Source of the DNA: Anaerolinea sp.
Lineage (GTDB): Bacteria; Chloroflexota; Anaerolineae; Anaerolineales; Villigracilaceae
Assembly (NCBI GenBank): GCA_020720965.1
Contig: DYNS01000189.1
Coordinates: forward strand, 1 to 6,095
Direction of reading: 5' to 3'
Length of the DNA stretch: 6,095 bases
A program made the translations under genes and the position numbers. The notes beneath the pieces were generated by a model. That model was given only the letters and a program-made list of their open reading frames with translations. It made no database searches and had not been told where the DNA came from. This document shows, piece by piece, positions 1-5,983 of this stretch. Position 1 is the stretch's first letter. Each line of letters begins with the position of its first letter.

Positions 1-254
1 TCGGGCATGCCGTCGCCGTCGGTATCGGTAGAGGCGGTCATCAAAGCCGAAACATTAAGACGTCCGCCGGAAACACATTTTCCGGTAAGTGACGGGAGTT
101 TATCGGAACTGTTCAGTAATGCTTCTTTGATATTAAGGTGTGTCAATCCGCTGTTGGCGCTGAGCAGCAACGCAGCGGCTCCGGCCACATGAGGCGCGGC
201 CATGGAGGTTCCTTGAAAGGTTTCGTAGTCGTCACCGGGGACGGCGCTGAGGAT
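1..254 (-). other. Subtilisin-like (S8) protease C-terminal fragment within the TPR reading frame
   Basis: Read on the minus strand, this stretch encodes the serine-bearing end of a peptidase S8 domain. It has a VPGDDY-type lead-in, GTSMAAPHVAG, a helix ending in ALLNSSDKLPSL, then KCVSGGRLNV, which is how many bacterial S8 domains close. The last residues, DTDGDGMPD, match the Ca-binding DxDGDG repeats that often follow secreted proteases. By hand count, 1-180 is about 53% GC against about 62% for 241-420. Codons also change: CTT, AAT, TTA and AGT appear here, while the TPR part prefers CTC/CTG, AAC and TCC. The boundary lies between about 225 and 254, where either domain could plausibly read ILSAVPGDD. 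The protease fold is confident; the exact boundary is inferred. Confidence 0.75.
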
Positions 255-1364
255 TTGTTGGAAGATGGGCAGGGCTTCGCCGCAGCGGTTGAGGCGGACG
301 AGGACAAGCCCGTAGGAGAAGTAGTATTCCGGTACGCGGAAGGAGCCTGCATCCAGCGCGATGGGGAGGATTTCTGCGCCTTCTTCGGTTTGCCCGCCGT
401 TGACAACGTAGGCGAGGGCGGTTTCGGCTTCTTCCCATTTGAAGTTGCGGTAGTACATCACTCCCAGGTTGCCGTACAGGTTGGCATCGGTGGGGGAGTC
501 TTTTACGGCTTGTTCGGCGTATTGTTCGCCTTTGGCGAATTCGCCCAAGGTGGCGTAAATGCGCGAGATGATGAGGTCTGGGGTCGGGTCGGCGGGGTTG
601 AGGGAGTTGGCGCGGGTGAGGGATTCGACTGCTTTGTCGTATACGCCCAGGGTGCGGTAATTCCTGCCCAGGGAGAGGTGCAGGTCTGGGATGTTGGTGT
701 TGATGGCTACGGCGGCGGCATATTCTCGAATGGCTTCTTCGGAGTTGCCGGTGGCTTCCAGCACGTATCCGCGTGCGCGATGGGCTTCTACGGTGTTTTC
801 TCCCAGGCTCAGGGCAATCCGCGATTCTTCGCTCATGCGGTCTATGATGTCTAGCCCGCCCAGGTTGTTGTAATACTGGTCTGTGAGCAGTTCGGCGTAG
901 TAGGCGTGGGCAAGGGCGTTGTTGGGGTCCAGTTCCAAAGCGCGTTTGATGGCAGTTTCGGCGGTGAGGTAATCCCCCTGCGCCGAGAGCGCCCATCCGC
1001 GTACGGCATGGGCGGCGGGGTTGTTTTGGTTGAGGAGAAGGGCATTCTCCGCGCTGACCTGGGCATCGGCGTATTGTCCCACCCAAACCTGGGTGCGCGC
1101 CATGGAGATGTAGGCGCTGGCGTTGGTGGGGTCGGTTTTTACAGCCTGTTGGTAGGCATCTACCGCCTGGGCGAGTTTGCCCTGCTGAAACAACTGCTCC
1201 GCCTCCGTCAGGTATGATTCGGGTGAGCGGGTGGGGGTGGCGGTGGGGATGCCGGGCAATTCCACTTCTGGCACAATGTAATAGTTCAGGTACAAGCCAA
1301 CCCCAATCAGCAACACCAAAAGCGCAACGTTAAAGTAATTAAGCGGCTTTCGCCGCCGATTCAT
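1..1364 (-). CDS. Membrane-anchored TPR protein fused in frame to a subtilase C-terminal segment (partial, runs off left edge)
   Basis: I translated the minus strand by hand: it stays open from the ATG at 1364-1362 to the window edge, 454 codons with no stop. Residues 1-10 are basic (MNRRRKPLNY), 11-30 form one hydrophobic helix, and 31-48 are a Thr/Pro-rich linker, so the rest probably lies outside the cytoplasm. Residues about 49-370 are tandem TPR units with the usual small residues and DP/NP turns (for example KTDPTNASAY, ELDPNNALAHAYY, SLNPADPTP). TPRs mediate protein-protein contacts; the partner is unknown. From about residue 371 the sequence becomes subtilase: ILSAVPGDDY, then GTSMAAPHVAG with the nucleophile Ser at 387, then a KCVSGGRLNV segment typical of the S8 C-terminus, and DTDGDGMPD at the edge. 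The Asp and His segments of S8 enzymes, which should precede the Ser, are absent, so this product should not be an active protease. An in-frame ATG at 1391, 7 nt after a -10 box, is an alternative start. The TPR half is secure; whether the fusion is biological is doubtful. Confidence 0.8.
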   Translation of the reverse strand, partial: MNRRRKPLNYFNVALLVLLIGVGLYLNYYIVPEVELPGIPTATPTRSPESYLTEAEQLFQQGKLAQAVDAYQQAVKTDPTNASAYISMARTQVWVGQYADAQVSAENALLLNQNNPAAHAVRGWALSAQGDYLTAETAIKRALELDPNNALAHAYYAELLTDQYYNNLGGLDIIDRMSEESRIALSLGENTVEAHRARGYVLEATGNSEEAIREYAAAVAINTNIPDLHLSLGRNYRTLGVYDKAVESLTRANSLNPADPTPDLIISRIYATLGEFAKGEQYAEQAVKDSPTDANLYGNLGVMYYRNFKWEEAETALAYVVNGGQTEEGAEILPIALDAGSFRVPEYYFSYGLVLVRLNRCGEALPIFQQILSAVPGDDYETFQGTSMAAPHVAGAAALLLSANSGLTHLNIKEALLNSSDKLPSLTGKCVSGGRLNVSALMTASTDTDGDGMP

Positions 1365-1398
1365 GCTCCACTGACTTCCTTTGAGATACATGGTTGTC

Positions 1399-1428
1399 AT
1401 CTTACCATTCGGCTTTGGGGCGAGTCAA
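1399..1428 (-). promoter_or_regulatory. Promoter of the TPR gene (possible leaderless start)
   Basis: On the minus strand a -35 box TTGACT (1428-1423) is followed by an 18-bp spacer and an extended -10, TGGTAAGAT, whose hexamer TAAGAT lies at 1404-1399. Transcription should begin near 1391-1392, exactly at an ATG (1391-1389) in frame with the TPR gene and nine codons upstream of the start chosen at 1364. Either the message is leaderless from 1391, or 1364 is used with the AAAGGA about 12 nt upstream of it. The promoter is inferred from motif match alone. Confidence 0.55.
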
Positions 1429-1466
1429 GCCGGGTTTGGTTTCGTCTAACGTATTTCTAAACCCTT

Positions 1467-1496
1467 TTGGAAGCGGGCGCATTTCTCATATACAAT
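1467..1496 (+). promoter_or_regulatory. Promoter of trmD (possible leaderless start)
   Basis: A -35-like TTGGAA (1467-1472), an 18-bp spacer and a -10 TACAAT (1491-1496, five of six consensus bases) precede trmD. The ATG begins 7 nt after the -10 hexamer, at the expected transcription start. No Shine-Dalgarno is visible in TTGAAGCC just before the ATG. The arrangement predicts a leaderless trmD message, although a promoter further upstream cannot be excluded. Confidence 0.5.
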
Positions 1497-1503
1497 TGAA
1501 GCC

Positions 1504-2229
1504 ATGCGCTTCGACATCTTTACCCTCCTCCCCGAAACCTTTGCCCCCTACCTGCAAGCCAGTATTTTGCAAAAAGCGGCAGAACGCCAACTGTTGCATT
1601 TTCACCTTCACAACATCCGCGACTACACTCACGATAGGCATCACACCACCGATGACCAGCCCTACGGCGGCGGCGGCGGGATGGTGATGAAGCCCGAACC
1701 CATGTTCGAGGCGGTGGAGACGGTTTTGGGAGCGCCGCCACCCTGCCCGGTCATTCTGCTCACCCCTCAGGGGCGGGTTTTCAATCAGACCATTGCCAAA
1801 GAACTGGCTGCTTATGGGCATATTGCCCTTCTCAGCGGCAGGTACGAAGGCGTGGATGAGCGGATTCGGCAACACCTGGTGACAGATGAAATTTCGATTG
1901 GCGACTACGTCCTTACAGGCGGCGAGCTGCCCGCCCTCATTCTGATAGATGCCATCTCGCGCCTCATCCCTGGCGTGTTGGGAGACCCCACCGGCGCAGA
2001 AGACGATTCGCACGCCTCCGGCTTGCTGGAATACCCGCACTACACCCGCCCCCCAACCTTTCGAGGCTGGGATGTCCCCCCCGTTCTGCTTTCTGGCGAC
2101 CATGCCCGCATAGAAACCTGGCGGCGCAAACAATCGCTGGCACGCACCCTGGCAAAACGCCCCGATATGCTCGCCCGCGCCCCCCTCACAGCGGCGGACG
2201 AGAAAATCCTCCGCGAACTGAGAGATTAA
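1504..2229 (+). CDS. trmD: tRNA (guanine-N1-)-methyltransferase TrmD
   Basis: TrmD transfers a methyl group from S-adenosylmethionine to N1 of G37, next to the anticodon, in tRNAs with G36-G37, preventing +1 frameshifting; it works as a cytoplasmic homodimer. The 241-residue length is typical. The N-terminus RFDIFTLLPETF and YGGGGGMVMKPEP (54-66) are family signatures. The SPOUT trefoil-knot motifs follow in order: LLTPQGR (85-91), LLSGRYEGVDERI (109-121), EISIGDYVLTGGELPAL (129-145) and R153 before IPGVLG. The linker AEDDSHASGLLEYPHYTRP (165-183) contains D168, which aligns by position with the catalytic Asp169 of the E. coli enzyme. No key residue is missing. TrmD is usually encoded with rpsP, rimM and rplS; here its neighbours are a divergent TPR gene and an MFS transporter 9 nt downstream. 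The start is fixed by the conserved N-terminus. Confidence 0.97.
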   Translation: MRFDIFTLLPETFAPYLQASILQKAAERQLLHFHLHNIRDYTHDRHHTTDDQPYGGGGGMVMKPEPMFEAVETVLGAPPPCPVILLTPQGRVFNQTIAKELAAYGHIALLSGRYEGVDERIRQHLVTDEISIGDYVLTGGELPALILIDAISRLIPGVLGDPTGAEDDSHASGLLEYPHYTRPPTFRGWDVPPVLLSGDHARIETWRRKQSLARTLAKRPDMLARAPLTAADEKILRELRD

Positions 2230-2233
2230 GGAG
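2228..2233 (+). promoter_or_regulatory. Shine-Dalgarno of the MFS gene overlapping the trmD stop codon
   Basis: The string TAAGGAG carries both the trmD stop (TAA, 2227-2229) and the AAGGAG ribosome-binding site of the next gene, 5 nt before its ATG at 2239. Ribosomes terminating on trmD end on the next gene's initiation site, which suggests translational coupling and supports co-transcription. Confidence 0.7.
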
Positions 2234-2238
2234 AGAAG

Positions 2239-3486
2239 ATGAAATTCAACTACGGCAAGATATTCCTGCTAGGCTTTGGCTTTTTTGGCGTAAGCGTCAT
2301 CTGGAGCGTTTATAACGCTTTTGTGCCTATCTTCCTCGCCAACAAATTTGGGCTTGCCCCCGCCCTCATCGGCTTTTTTATGACATTGGACAACATCGCC
2401 GCCCTTCTCATTCAACCCACTGTCGGAGCCTGGTCCGACCGGCTGCGGACTCCGCTGGGGCGGCGGCTGCCCTTCATTCTGGTCGGCGCTCCGATAGGCG
2501 CGGCGGTCTTTGGGCTTATTCCACTTGCGGCAATTTTGCCCCTCTTTGTGGCTTGCACCACCACTTTGCTACTCAGCATGGCGTTATGGCGCACCCCGGT
2601 TGTCGCCCTCATGCCAGACATCACGCCCTCACAATATCGCTCTCAGGCGAACGGCATCATCAACTTCATGGGCGGAATCGGCGCCATCATCGCCTTTCTG
2701 GTAGGCGGCTCGCTCTACAAAATCAACCCTGCCTACCCCTTTTGGATGGGTTCCGGGCTGGTACTGATAGCCATGACCCTCGTCCTGCTCTTCATCCGCG
2801 AGCCGCAACGCCCCACCGAAGAAACCGAAGCGCCCCCCAGCCTCTTTGCCAGCCTGCGCCAGGCAATTCAGGATAAAGACAAAAGCGCCCTGCGCCTCTT
2901 CTTTGCCATTTTCTTCTGGTTTGTGGGCTACAACGCCATTGAAGCCTTCTTCACCCTGTACGCCGTCAATCACCTCGGCTTGGCAGAAGGGGACGGCGCG
3001 GCGCTCTTGGGACATCTCTCGCTCTTCTTCGTCCTCTTTGCCCTGTTCGCCGGTTTTTGGGGCGGAAAATGGGGCAGACGCAACCTCATCACCCTGGGCA
3101 TTCTCCTGCTCGGAAGCCTGGTCCTCGCCCTCTACCTCATCCCCCCGGCAGCCCTCGCCGCCCCGCTGATAAAACTCCCCGTCTTGGGAACCGTCCGCCT
3201 CGTCAGCCTCTTCCTCATGGGCGCGGGCATTGCCTGGGCGCTCATCAACATCAACTCCCTGCCCATGGTGGTTGATATGGTGGAAGATGCCCGCATTGGA
3301 ACTTACACCGGCTTGTACTACCTCTTCTCCACCCTGGCAGCCATTGCCGGACCCAACATCAACGGCTGGGTTATTCAACTCAGCGGCAACGACTACAACA
3401 CCGTCATGCTGGTTGCGCCCATTTTCATGGCGCTTGCCCTGGTTATGCTCCTCGGCGTGCGGCGCGGTGAAGCCTCCCCGGCGTAA
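2239..3486 (+). CDS. MFS transporter, SLC45/GPH-like sugar:cation symporter type
   Basis: A 415-residue, very hydrophobic protein with room for 12 membrane helices and a charged central loop (about residues 186-215, EPQRPTEETEA onward) between two six-helix halves, the standard MFS layout. The loop between helices 2 and 3 reads QPTVGAWSDRLRTPLGRR (59-76) and continues LPFI, the form of the MFS signature seen in SLC45 sucrose carriers and related glycoside:cation symporters. The second half has ALININSLPMVVDM (334-347) followed by GTYTGLYYLFSTLAAIAGP, also characteristic of SLC45-like carriers. The likely role is proton- or cation-coupled movement of a sugar or glycoside across the inner membrane. 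The substrate cannot be read from sequence, and no sugar-metabolism genes lie nearby. It follows trmD by 9 nt with an overlapping ribosome-binding site. There is no convincing terminator after it before the next promoter. Confidence 0.88.
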   Translation: MKFNYGKIFLLGFGFFGVSVIWSVYNAFVPIFLANKFGLAPALIGFFMTLDNIAALLIQPTVGAWSDRLRTPLGRRLPFILVGAPIGAAVFGLIPLAAILPLFVACTTTLLLSMALWRTPVVALMPDITPSQYRSQANGIINFMGGIGAIIAFLVGGSLYKINPAYPFWMGSGLVLIAMTLVLLFIREPQRPTEETEAPPSLFASLRQAIQDKDKSALRLFFAIFFWFVGYNAIEAFFTLYAVNHLGLAEGDGAALLGHLSLFFVLFALFAGFWGGKWGRRNLITLGILLLGSLVLALYLIPPAALAAPLIKLPVLGTVRLVSLFLMGAGIAWALININSLPMVVDMVEDARIGTYTGLYYLFSTLAAIAGPNINGWVIQLSGNDYNTVMLVAPIFMALALVMLLGVRRGEASPA

Positions 3487-3512
3487 CGCAACTCTTTTAA
3501 CATTCGCCCGCC

Positions 3513-3541
3513 TTGCCGAAAGGTTAAACTCGCTGTATACT
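3513..3541 (+). promoter_or_regulatory. Promoter of the BMP-family lipoprotein gene
   Basis: TTGCCG (3513-3518) and TATACT (3536-3541) are separated by 17 bp, the optimal spacing, matching four and five of six consensus bases. Transcription should start near 3548, giving a leader of about 68 nt before the ATG at 3616. The promoter allows the ABC system to be expressed separately from trmD and the MFS gene upstream. It is inferred from motif only. Confidence 0.55.
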
Positions 3542-3553
3542 TCCCACCCGTGT

Positions 3554-3571
3554 TCGTGGCAAATGTCACGA
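3554..3571 (+). promoter_or_regulatory. Short dyad or hairpin in the lipoprotein leader (possible operator)
   Basis: TCGTGGC and GUCACGA flank an AAAU loop. As RNA this is a 7-bp stem containing one G-U pair; as DNA it is a near-perfect dyad centred just after 3562. It would lie at roughly +6 to +23 of the predicted transcript, a position where a repressor could block transcription. There is no U-run after it, so it is not a terminator. It does not resemble a purine riboswitch, having no three-way junction. The regulatory role is inference. Confidence 0.3.
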
Positions 3572-3615
3572 CCCATTCCTAACGTTTCTTTTTGTATAGA
3601 AAGAGGAGAAGAACC

Positions 3616-4638
3616 ATGAAGAAAATGTACGCTCTGTTGGTTTTGTTGCTCGTTGCGGCAATGGCGTTGCCCGCTTGCGCCCCCGCCGCTCCGGATTGTA
3701 GCAAGCCCGAAACCTTCTGCGTGGGCTTGGTGACGGATGTCGGCAAGATTGACGACAAATCCTTCAACCAGTCTGCCTATGAAGGCGTAAAGAAAGCCGA
3801 AGCCGACCTCGGCGCGATTGTGCAATACATCGAAACCACCGACGCCAAAGATTACGACAAAAACATCTCCACCTTTGCAGATGAAAACTACGATGTCATC
3901 GTGACCGTTGGTTTCGCTCTCGGTGAAGCCACCATCGCCGCCGCCCAGAAATACCCCAACACCAACTTCATCGGCGTAGACCAATTCCAAGCCGAAACCC
4001 TCGCCAACCTCACCGGCTTAAGCTTCCCCGAAGACCAGGCTGGCTTCCTCGTTGGCGCTCTCGCCGCCCTCATGACCGAAACCGGCAAAATCGGCTCCGT
4101 CCTCGGCACCGATGCAGTTCCCCCCGTTTGGCGCTTCGGTGAAGGCTACCGCGCTGGCGCTCTCTACATCGACCCGGCTGTGGAAGTCTTCGTGGTTTAC
4201 CACAACGATGTCGGCTTCGACAAAACCTTCGTAGACCCGGAATGGGGCGCATCCACCGCCAAGTCCATGATGGACCAGGGCGCAGATGTCATCTTCGGCG
4301 CGGGCGGCAAGACCGGTAAGGGCGCGGTGGAAGCCGCTGCCCAGGCTGGCGCTTACGCCATCGGCGTGGACATAGACCAGTACTACACCCTGCCCAACGC
4401 CGCCCCCCGGATGCTCTCCAGTGCCTATAAGCTTGTTACCCCCGGCGTTTTCGACCTCATCAAACTCGCCAAAGACGGCGCCTTCCCCGGCGGCAACTTC
4501 TACGGTCAGGCTGGCTACGCTCCTTATCACGACCTCGATGCCAGCGTCCCCGCTGAAGTAAAAGCCAAGATGGAAGAAATCAACAAGATGATTGCAGACG
4601 GCTCCCTTCAGACCAACGTTCCCCCCGTCAAACCCTAA
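3616..4638 (+). CDS. BMP-family (PnrA/BmpA-like) ABC transporter substrate-binding lipoprotein
   Basis: The 340-residue product has a lipoprotein signal: MKK, a hydrophobic core at 5-18, and the lipobox LPAC with Cys21 as the lipidated residue, so it should be anchored outside the cytoplasmic membrane. The mature part has the BMP (Med/PnrA) hallmarks: VGLVTDVGKIDDKSFNQSAYEG (starting at Val36), then FIGVDQ near 118-123, then GFLVGALAALM, then ADVIFGAGGKTGKGAVEAA near 223-241. Characterised members bind purine nucleosides (PnrA of Treponema) or serve related importers, so nucleoside capture is likely but the ligand is not proven. Cys28 and Cys35 bracket the first strand and could pair. I chose the ATG at 3616 over one at 3592 because AGGAG (3604-3608) sits 7 nt before it and MKK begins a proper signal peptide. 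It has its own promoter and a terminator after it; the permease follows. Confidence 0.93.
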   Translation: MKKMYALLVLLLVAAMALPACAPAAPDCSKPETFCVGLVTDVGKIDDKSFNQSAYEGVKKAEADLGAIVQYIETTDAKDYDKNISTFADENYDVIVTVGFALGEATIAAAQKYPNTNFIGVDQFQAETLANLTGLSFPEDQAGFLVGALAALMTETGKIGSVLGTDAVPPVWRFGEGYRAGALYIDPAVEVFVVYHNDVGFDKTFVDPEWGASTAKSMMDQGADVIFGAGGKTGKGAVEAAAQAGAYAIGVDIDQYYTLPNAAPRMLSSAYKLVTPGVFDLIKLAKDGAFPGGNFYGQAGYAPYHDLDASVPAEVKAKMEEINKMIADGSLQTNVPPVKP

Positions 4639-4659
4639 TTCATTCCCTGCATGACCCCC

Positions 4660-4698
4660 AAGGGGAAAGAGGACAAACGACCTCTTTCCCCTTTTGTT
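4660..4698 (+). terminator. Strong intrinsic terminator after the lipoprotein gene
   Basis: A perfect 13-bp stem, AAGGGGAAAGAGG (4660-4672) with CCTCTTTCCCCTT (4681-4693), closes on an 8-nt loop ACAAACGA and runs into TTTTGTT. It starts 21 nt after the lipoprotein stop codon. Placed between binding protein and permease, it should give more lipoprotein message than permease message, with the remainder arising from read-through or the promoter on its tail. Confidence 0.9.
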
Positions 4699-4703
4699 AT
4701 AAT
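4695..4703 (+). promoter_or_regulatory. Extended -10 promoter for the permease, overlapping the terminator tail
   Basis: TGTTATAAT is a TGn motif plus a consensus -10 hexamer (4698-4703). No good -35 box lies 16-18 bp upstream, where the terminator loop is, but extended -10 promoters can work without one. Transcription would start near 4710, about 40 nt before the permease ATG. T-rich terminator tails easily produce TATAAT by chance, so this is moderate evidence. Confidence 0.45.
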
Positions 4704-4750
4704 TAGCCCGCACGCTTACACATCACGCAAGGGAAGAGGAGCAAAAATCG

Positions 4751-5896
4751 ATGCCAGAACCAGAAGGAAAGCAAGAAAAACCAGCCACCAACCCTGTTGG
4801 TGGCGTGTTGCGCGAGGCGCTCAATTCCCCGCAGATTGTGCCCGTATTGGCAATCCTTACCGCCATGATAATCGGCGGCGTCATTATTGCCCTGGTGGGT
4901 GGAAACCCCTTTGCCGCCTACATGGGGCTGGCACAGGGCGCGTTTGGCTCCTTCAAAGCCCTTAGCGAGACGGCAATTTGGGCAACCCCCTACATCTTTG
5001 CCGGTTTGGCGGTTGCGCTGGCGTTTAAGGGCGGCTTATTCAACATCGGCGCGGAGGGGCAGCTTGCCCTGGGCGCGGTTGTGGCTGCCTGGGTGGGCTA
5101 CGCCCTGCCAGACATGCTGGGGATAGCCCTGCCCGGTTGGCTGCACCTCTTCCTTTCCATCGCCCTCGGCACCCTGGCAGGCGCTCTTTGGGCGGCAATT
5201 CCCGGTTTGCTCAAAGCCTACACCGGCGGGCATGAAGTCATCAACACCATTATGATGAACTACATCGCCCTCAACATCACCAGTTTTCTGCTCAACGGGC
5301 CGATGAAAGACAAAAGCCCCACCAACGTCATCGCCCGCACCCCCCTCATCGAAGAAGGCGCCCGCCTTCCCCTGCTTTTTGAAGGCTTCCGCGTTCATTG
5401 GGGTTTCATCCTTGCTTTGGCAGTCGCCGCTGGCATTTGGTGGTTGCTCTGGAAGACCACCCTCGGCTTTGAAATCCGCACGGTCGGCGCCAATCCAGAT
5501 GCCGCCAAATACGCCGGAATCAACGTCAAACGCACCATCGTTCTCACCATGGCGCTTTCCGGCATGTTGGCGGGCATGGCAGGGACCATCGAAGTCACCG
5601 GGCTAAACTACCGGCACGAACTCGGCTTCTCCATCGGCTACGGCTTTGATGCAATTGCCATTGCCCTGCTGGGCAAAATTCACCCCCTGGGCGTGGTACT
5701 CTCCTCCATCCTCTTCGCCGCCATGCGTAACGGCGCAACCCGGATGCAGTTCCTCACCCAAATTCCGGTGGACATTATCTCCGTCATTCAGGCGCTCATC
5801 CTGCTCTTCGTAGCCGCAGATGCCATCGTGCGCTACATCTACCGCATTCGCGCCTCGGAAGACAAACTGGTTCTCACACGCGGCTGGGGCGGATAG
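4751..5896 (+). CDS. ABC transporter permease, BPD_transp_2 family (nucleoside/BMP-type importer)
   Basis: This 381-residue inner-membrane protein fits the permease family that pairs with BMP-type binding lipoproteins. It has a hydrophilic cytoplasmic N-terminus (1-25, PEPEGKQEKPATNP), a first helix near 30-50, and the signature FKGGLFNIGAEGQL (92-105). Further hydrophobic segments lie near 106-120, 125-155, 164-183 and 213-233, and several more follow to about 365. The conserved loop GGHEVINTIMMNYIA is at 159-173, and another signature, TVGANPDAAKYAGI, lies near 247-260. It would form half of the channel; the usual partner is a second, shorter permease with a double ATPase, neither of which is in the window. 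AGGAG (4737-4741) lies 9 nt before the ATG, supporting this start. It stands downstream of the lipoprotein gene across a terminator. Confidence 0.93.
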   Translation: MPEPEGKQEKPATNPVGGVLREALNSPQIVPVLAILTAMIIGGVIIALVGGNPFAAYMGLAQGAFGSFKALSETAIWATPYIFAGLAVALAFKGGLFNIGAEGQLALGAVVAAWVGYALPDMLGIALPGWLHLFLSIALGTLAGALWAAIPGLLKAYTGGHEVINTIMMNYIALNITSFLLNGPMKDKSPTNVIARTPLIEEGARLPLLFEGFRVHWGFILALAVAAGIWWLLWKTTLGFEIRTVGANPDAAKYAGINVKRTIVLTMALSGMLAGMAGTIEVTGLNYRHELGFSIGYGFDAIAIALLGKIHPLGVVLSSILFAAMRNGATRMQFLTQIPVDIISVIQALILLFVAADAIVRYIYRIRASEDKLVLTRGWGG

Positions 5897-5905
5897 GGGG
5901 ACGAA

Positions 5906-5983
5906 ATGGACTGGAAACGATTCGGATTTATCGCTCTCATTATCGCCACCCTCTTCACCATCGCGCTGCTCGTCGGCGCATAA
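5906..5983 (+). CDS. 25-residue single-helix membrane microprotein (or truncated start of a longer gene)
   Basis: The ATG at 5906 lies 9 nt after the permease stop, with a G-rich site (AGGGGG, 5895-5900) 5 nt upstream. The 25 codons end at TAA 5981-5983. The product begins MDWKRFGF and is then uniformly hydrophobic (IALIIATLFTIALLVGA), giving one membrane helix with a positive cytoplasmic start. The codons are C-ending like the permease. It could be an accessory subunit of the importer, or the first helix of a gene cut off where composition changes just after it. I do not recognise a family. It is too short for homology by eye. Confidence 0.45.
   Translation: MDWKRFGFIALIIATLFTIALLVGA

Noticed and set aside
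138..854. Long plus-strand open frame rich in Gly and Val, opposite the TPR gene
   Set aside because: It is antisense to a clear TPR protein; GC-rich coding DNA keeps such frames open, and the product has low-complexity G/V/F composition with no family resemblance.
1670..1680. GGC repeat as a microsatellite
   Set aside because: It encodes the conserved YGGGGG motif of TrmD and is explained by the protein.
3496..3528. TTTAAC...GTTAAA inverted repeat as a terminator for the MFS gene
   Set aside because: The arms are 6 bp, AT-rich, 21 nt apart, overlap the predicted -35 region, and have no T-run after them, so termination is unlikely.
2629..3990. 453-codon minus-strand open frame across the MFS and lipoprotein genes
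   Set aside because: It spans two well-supported plus-strand genes and their promoter region, and its product is Glu/Gly-rich with no recognisable domain. It is a shadow of codon bias.
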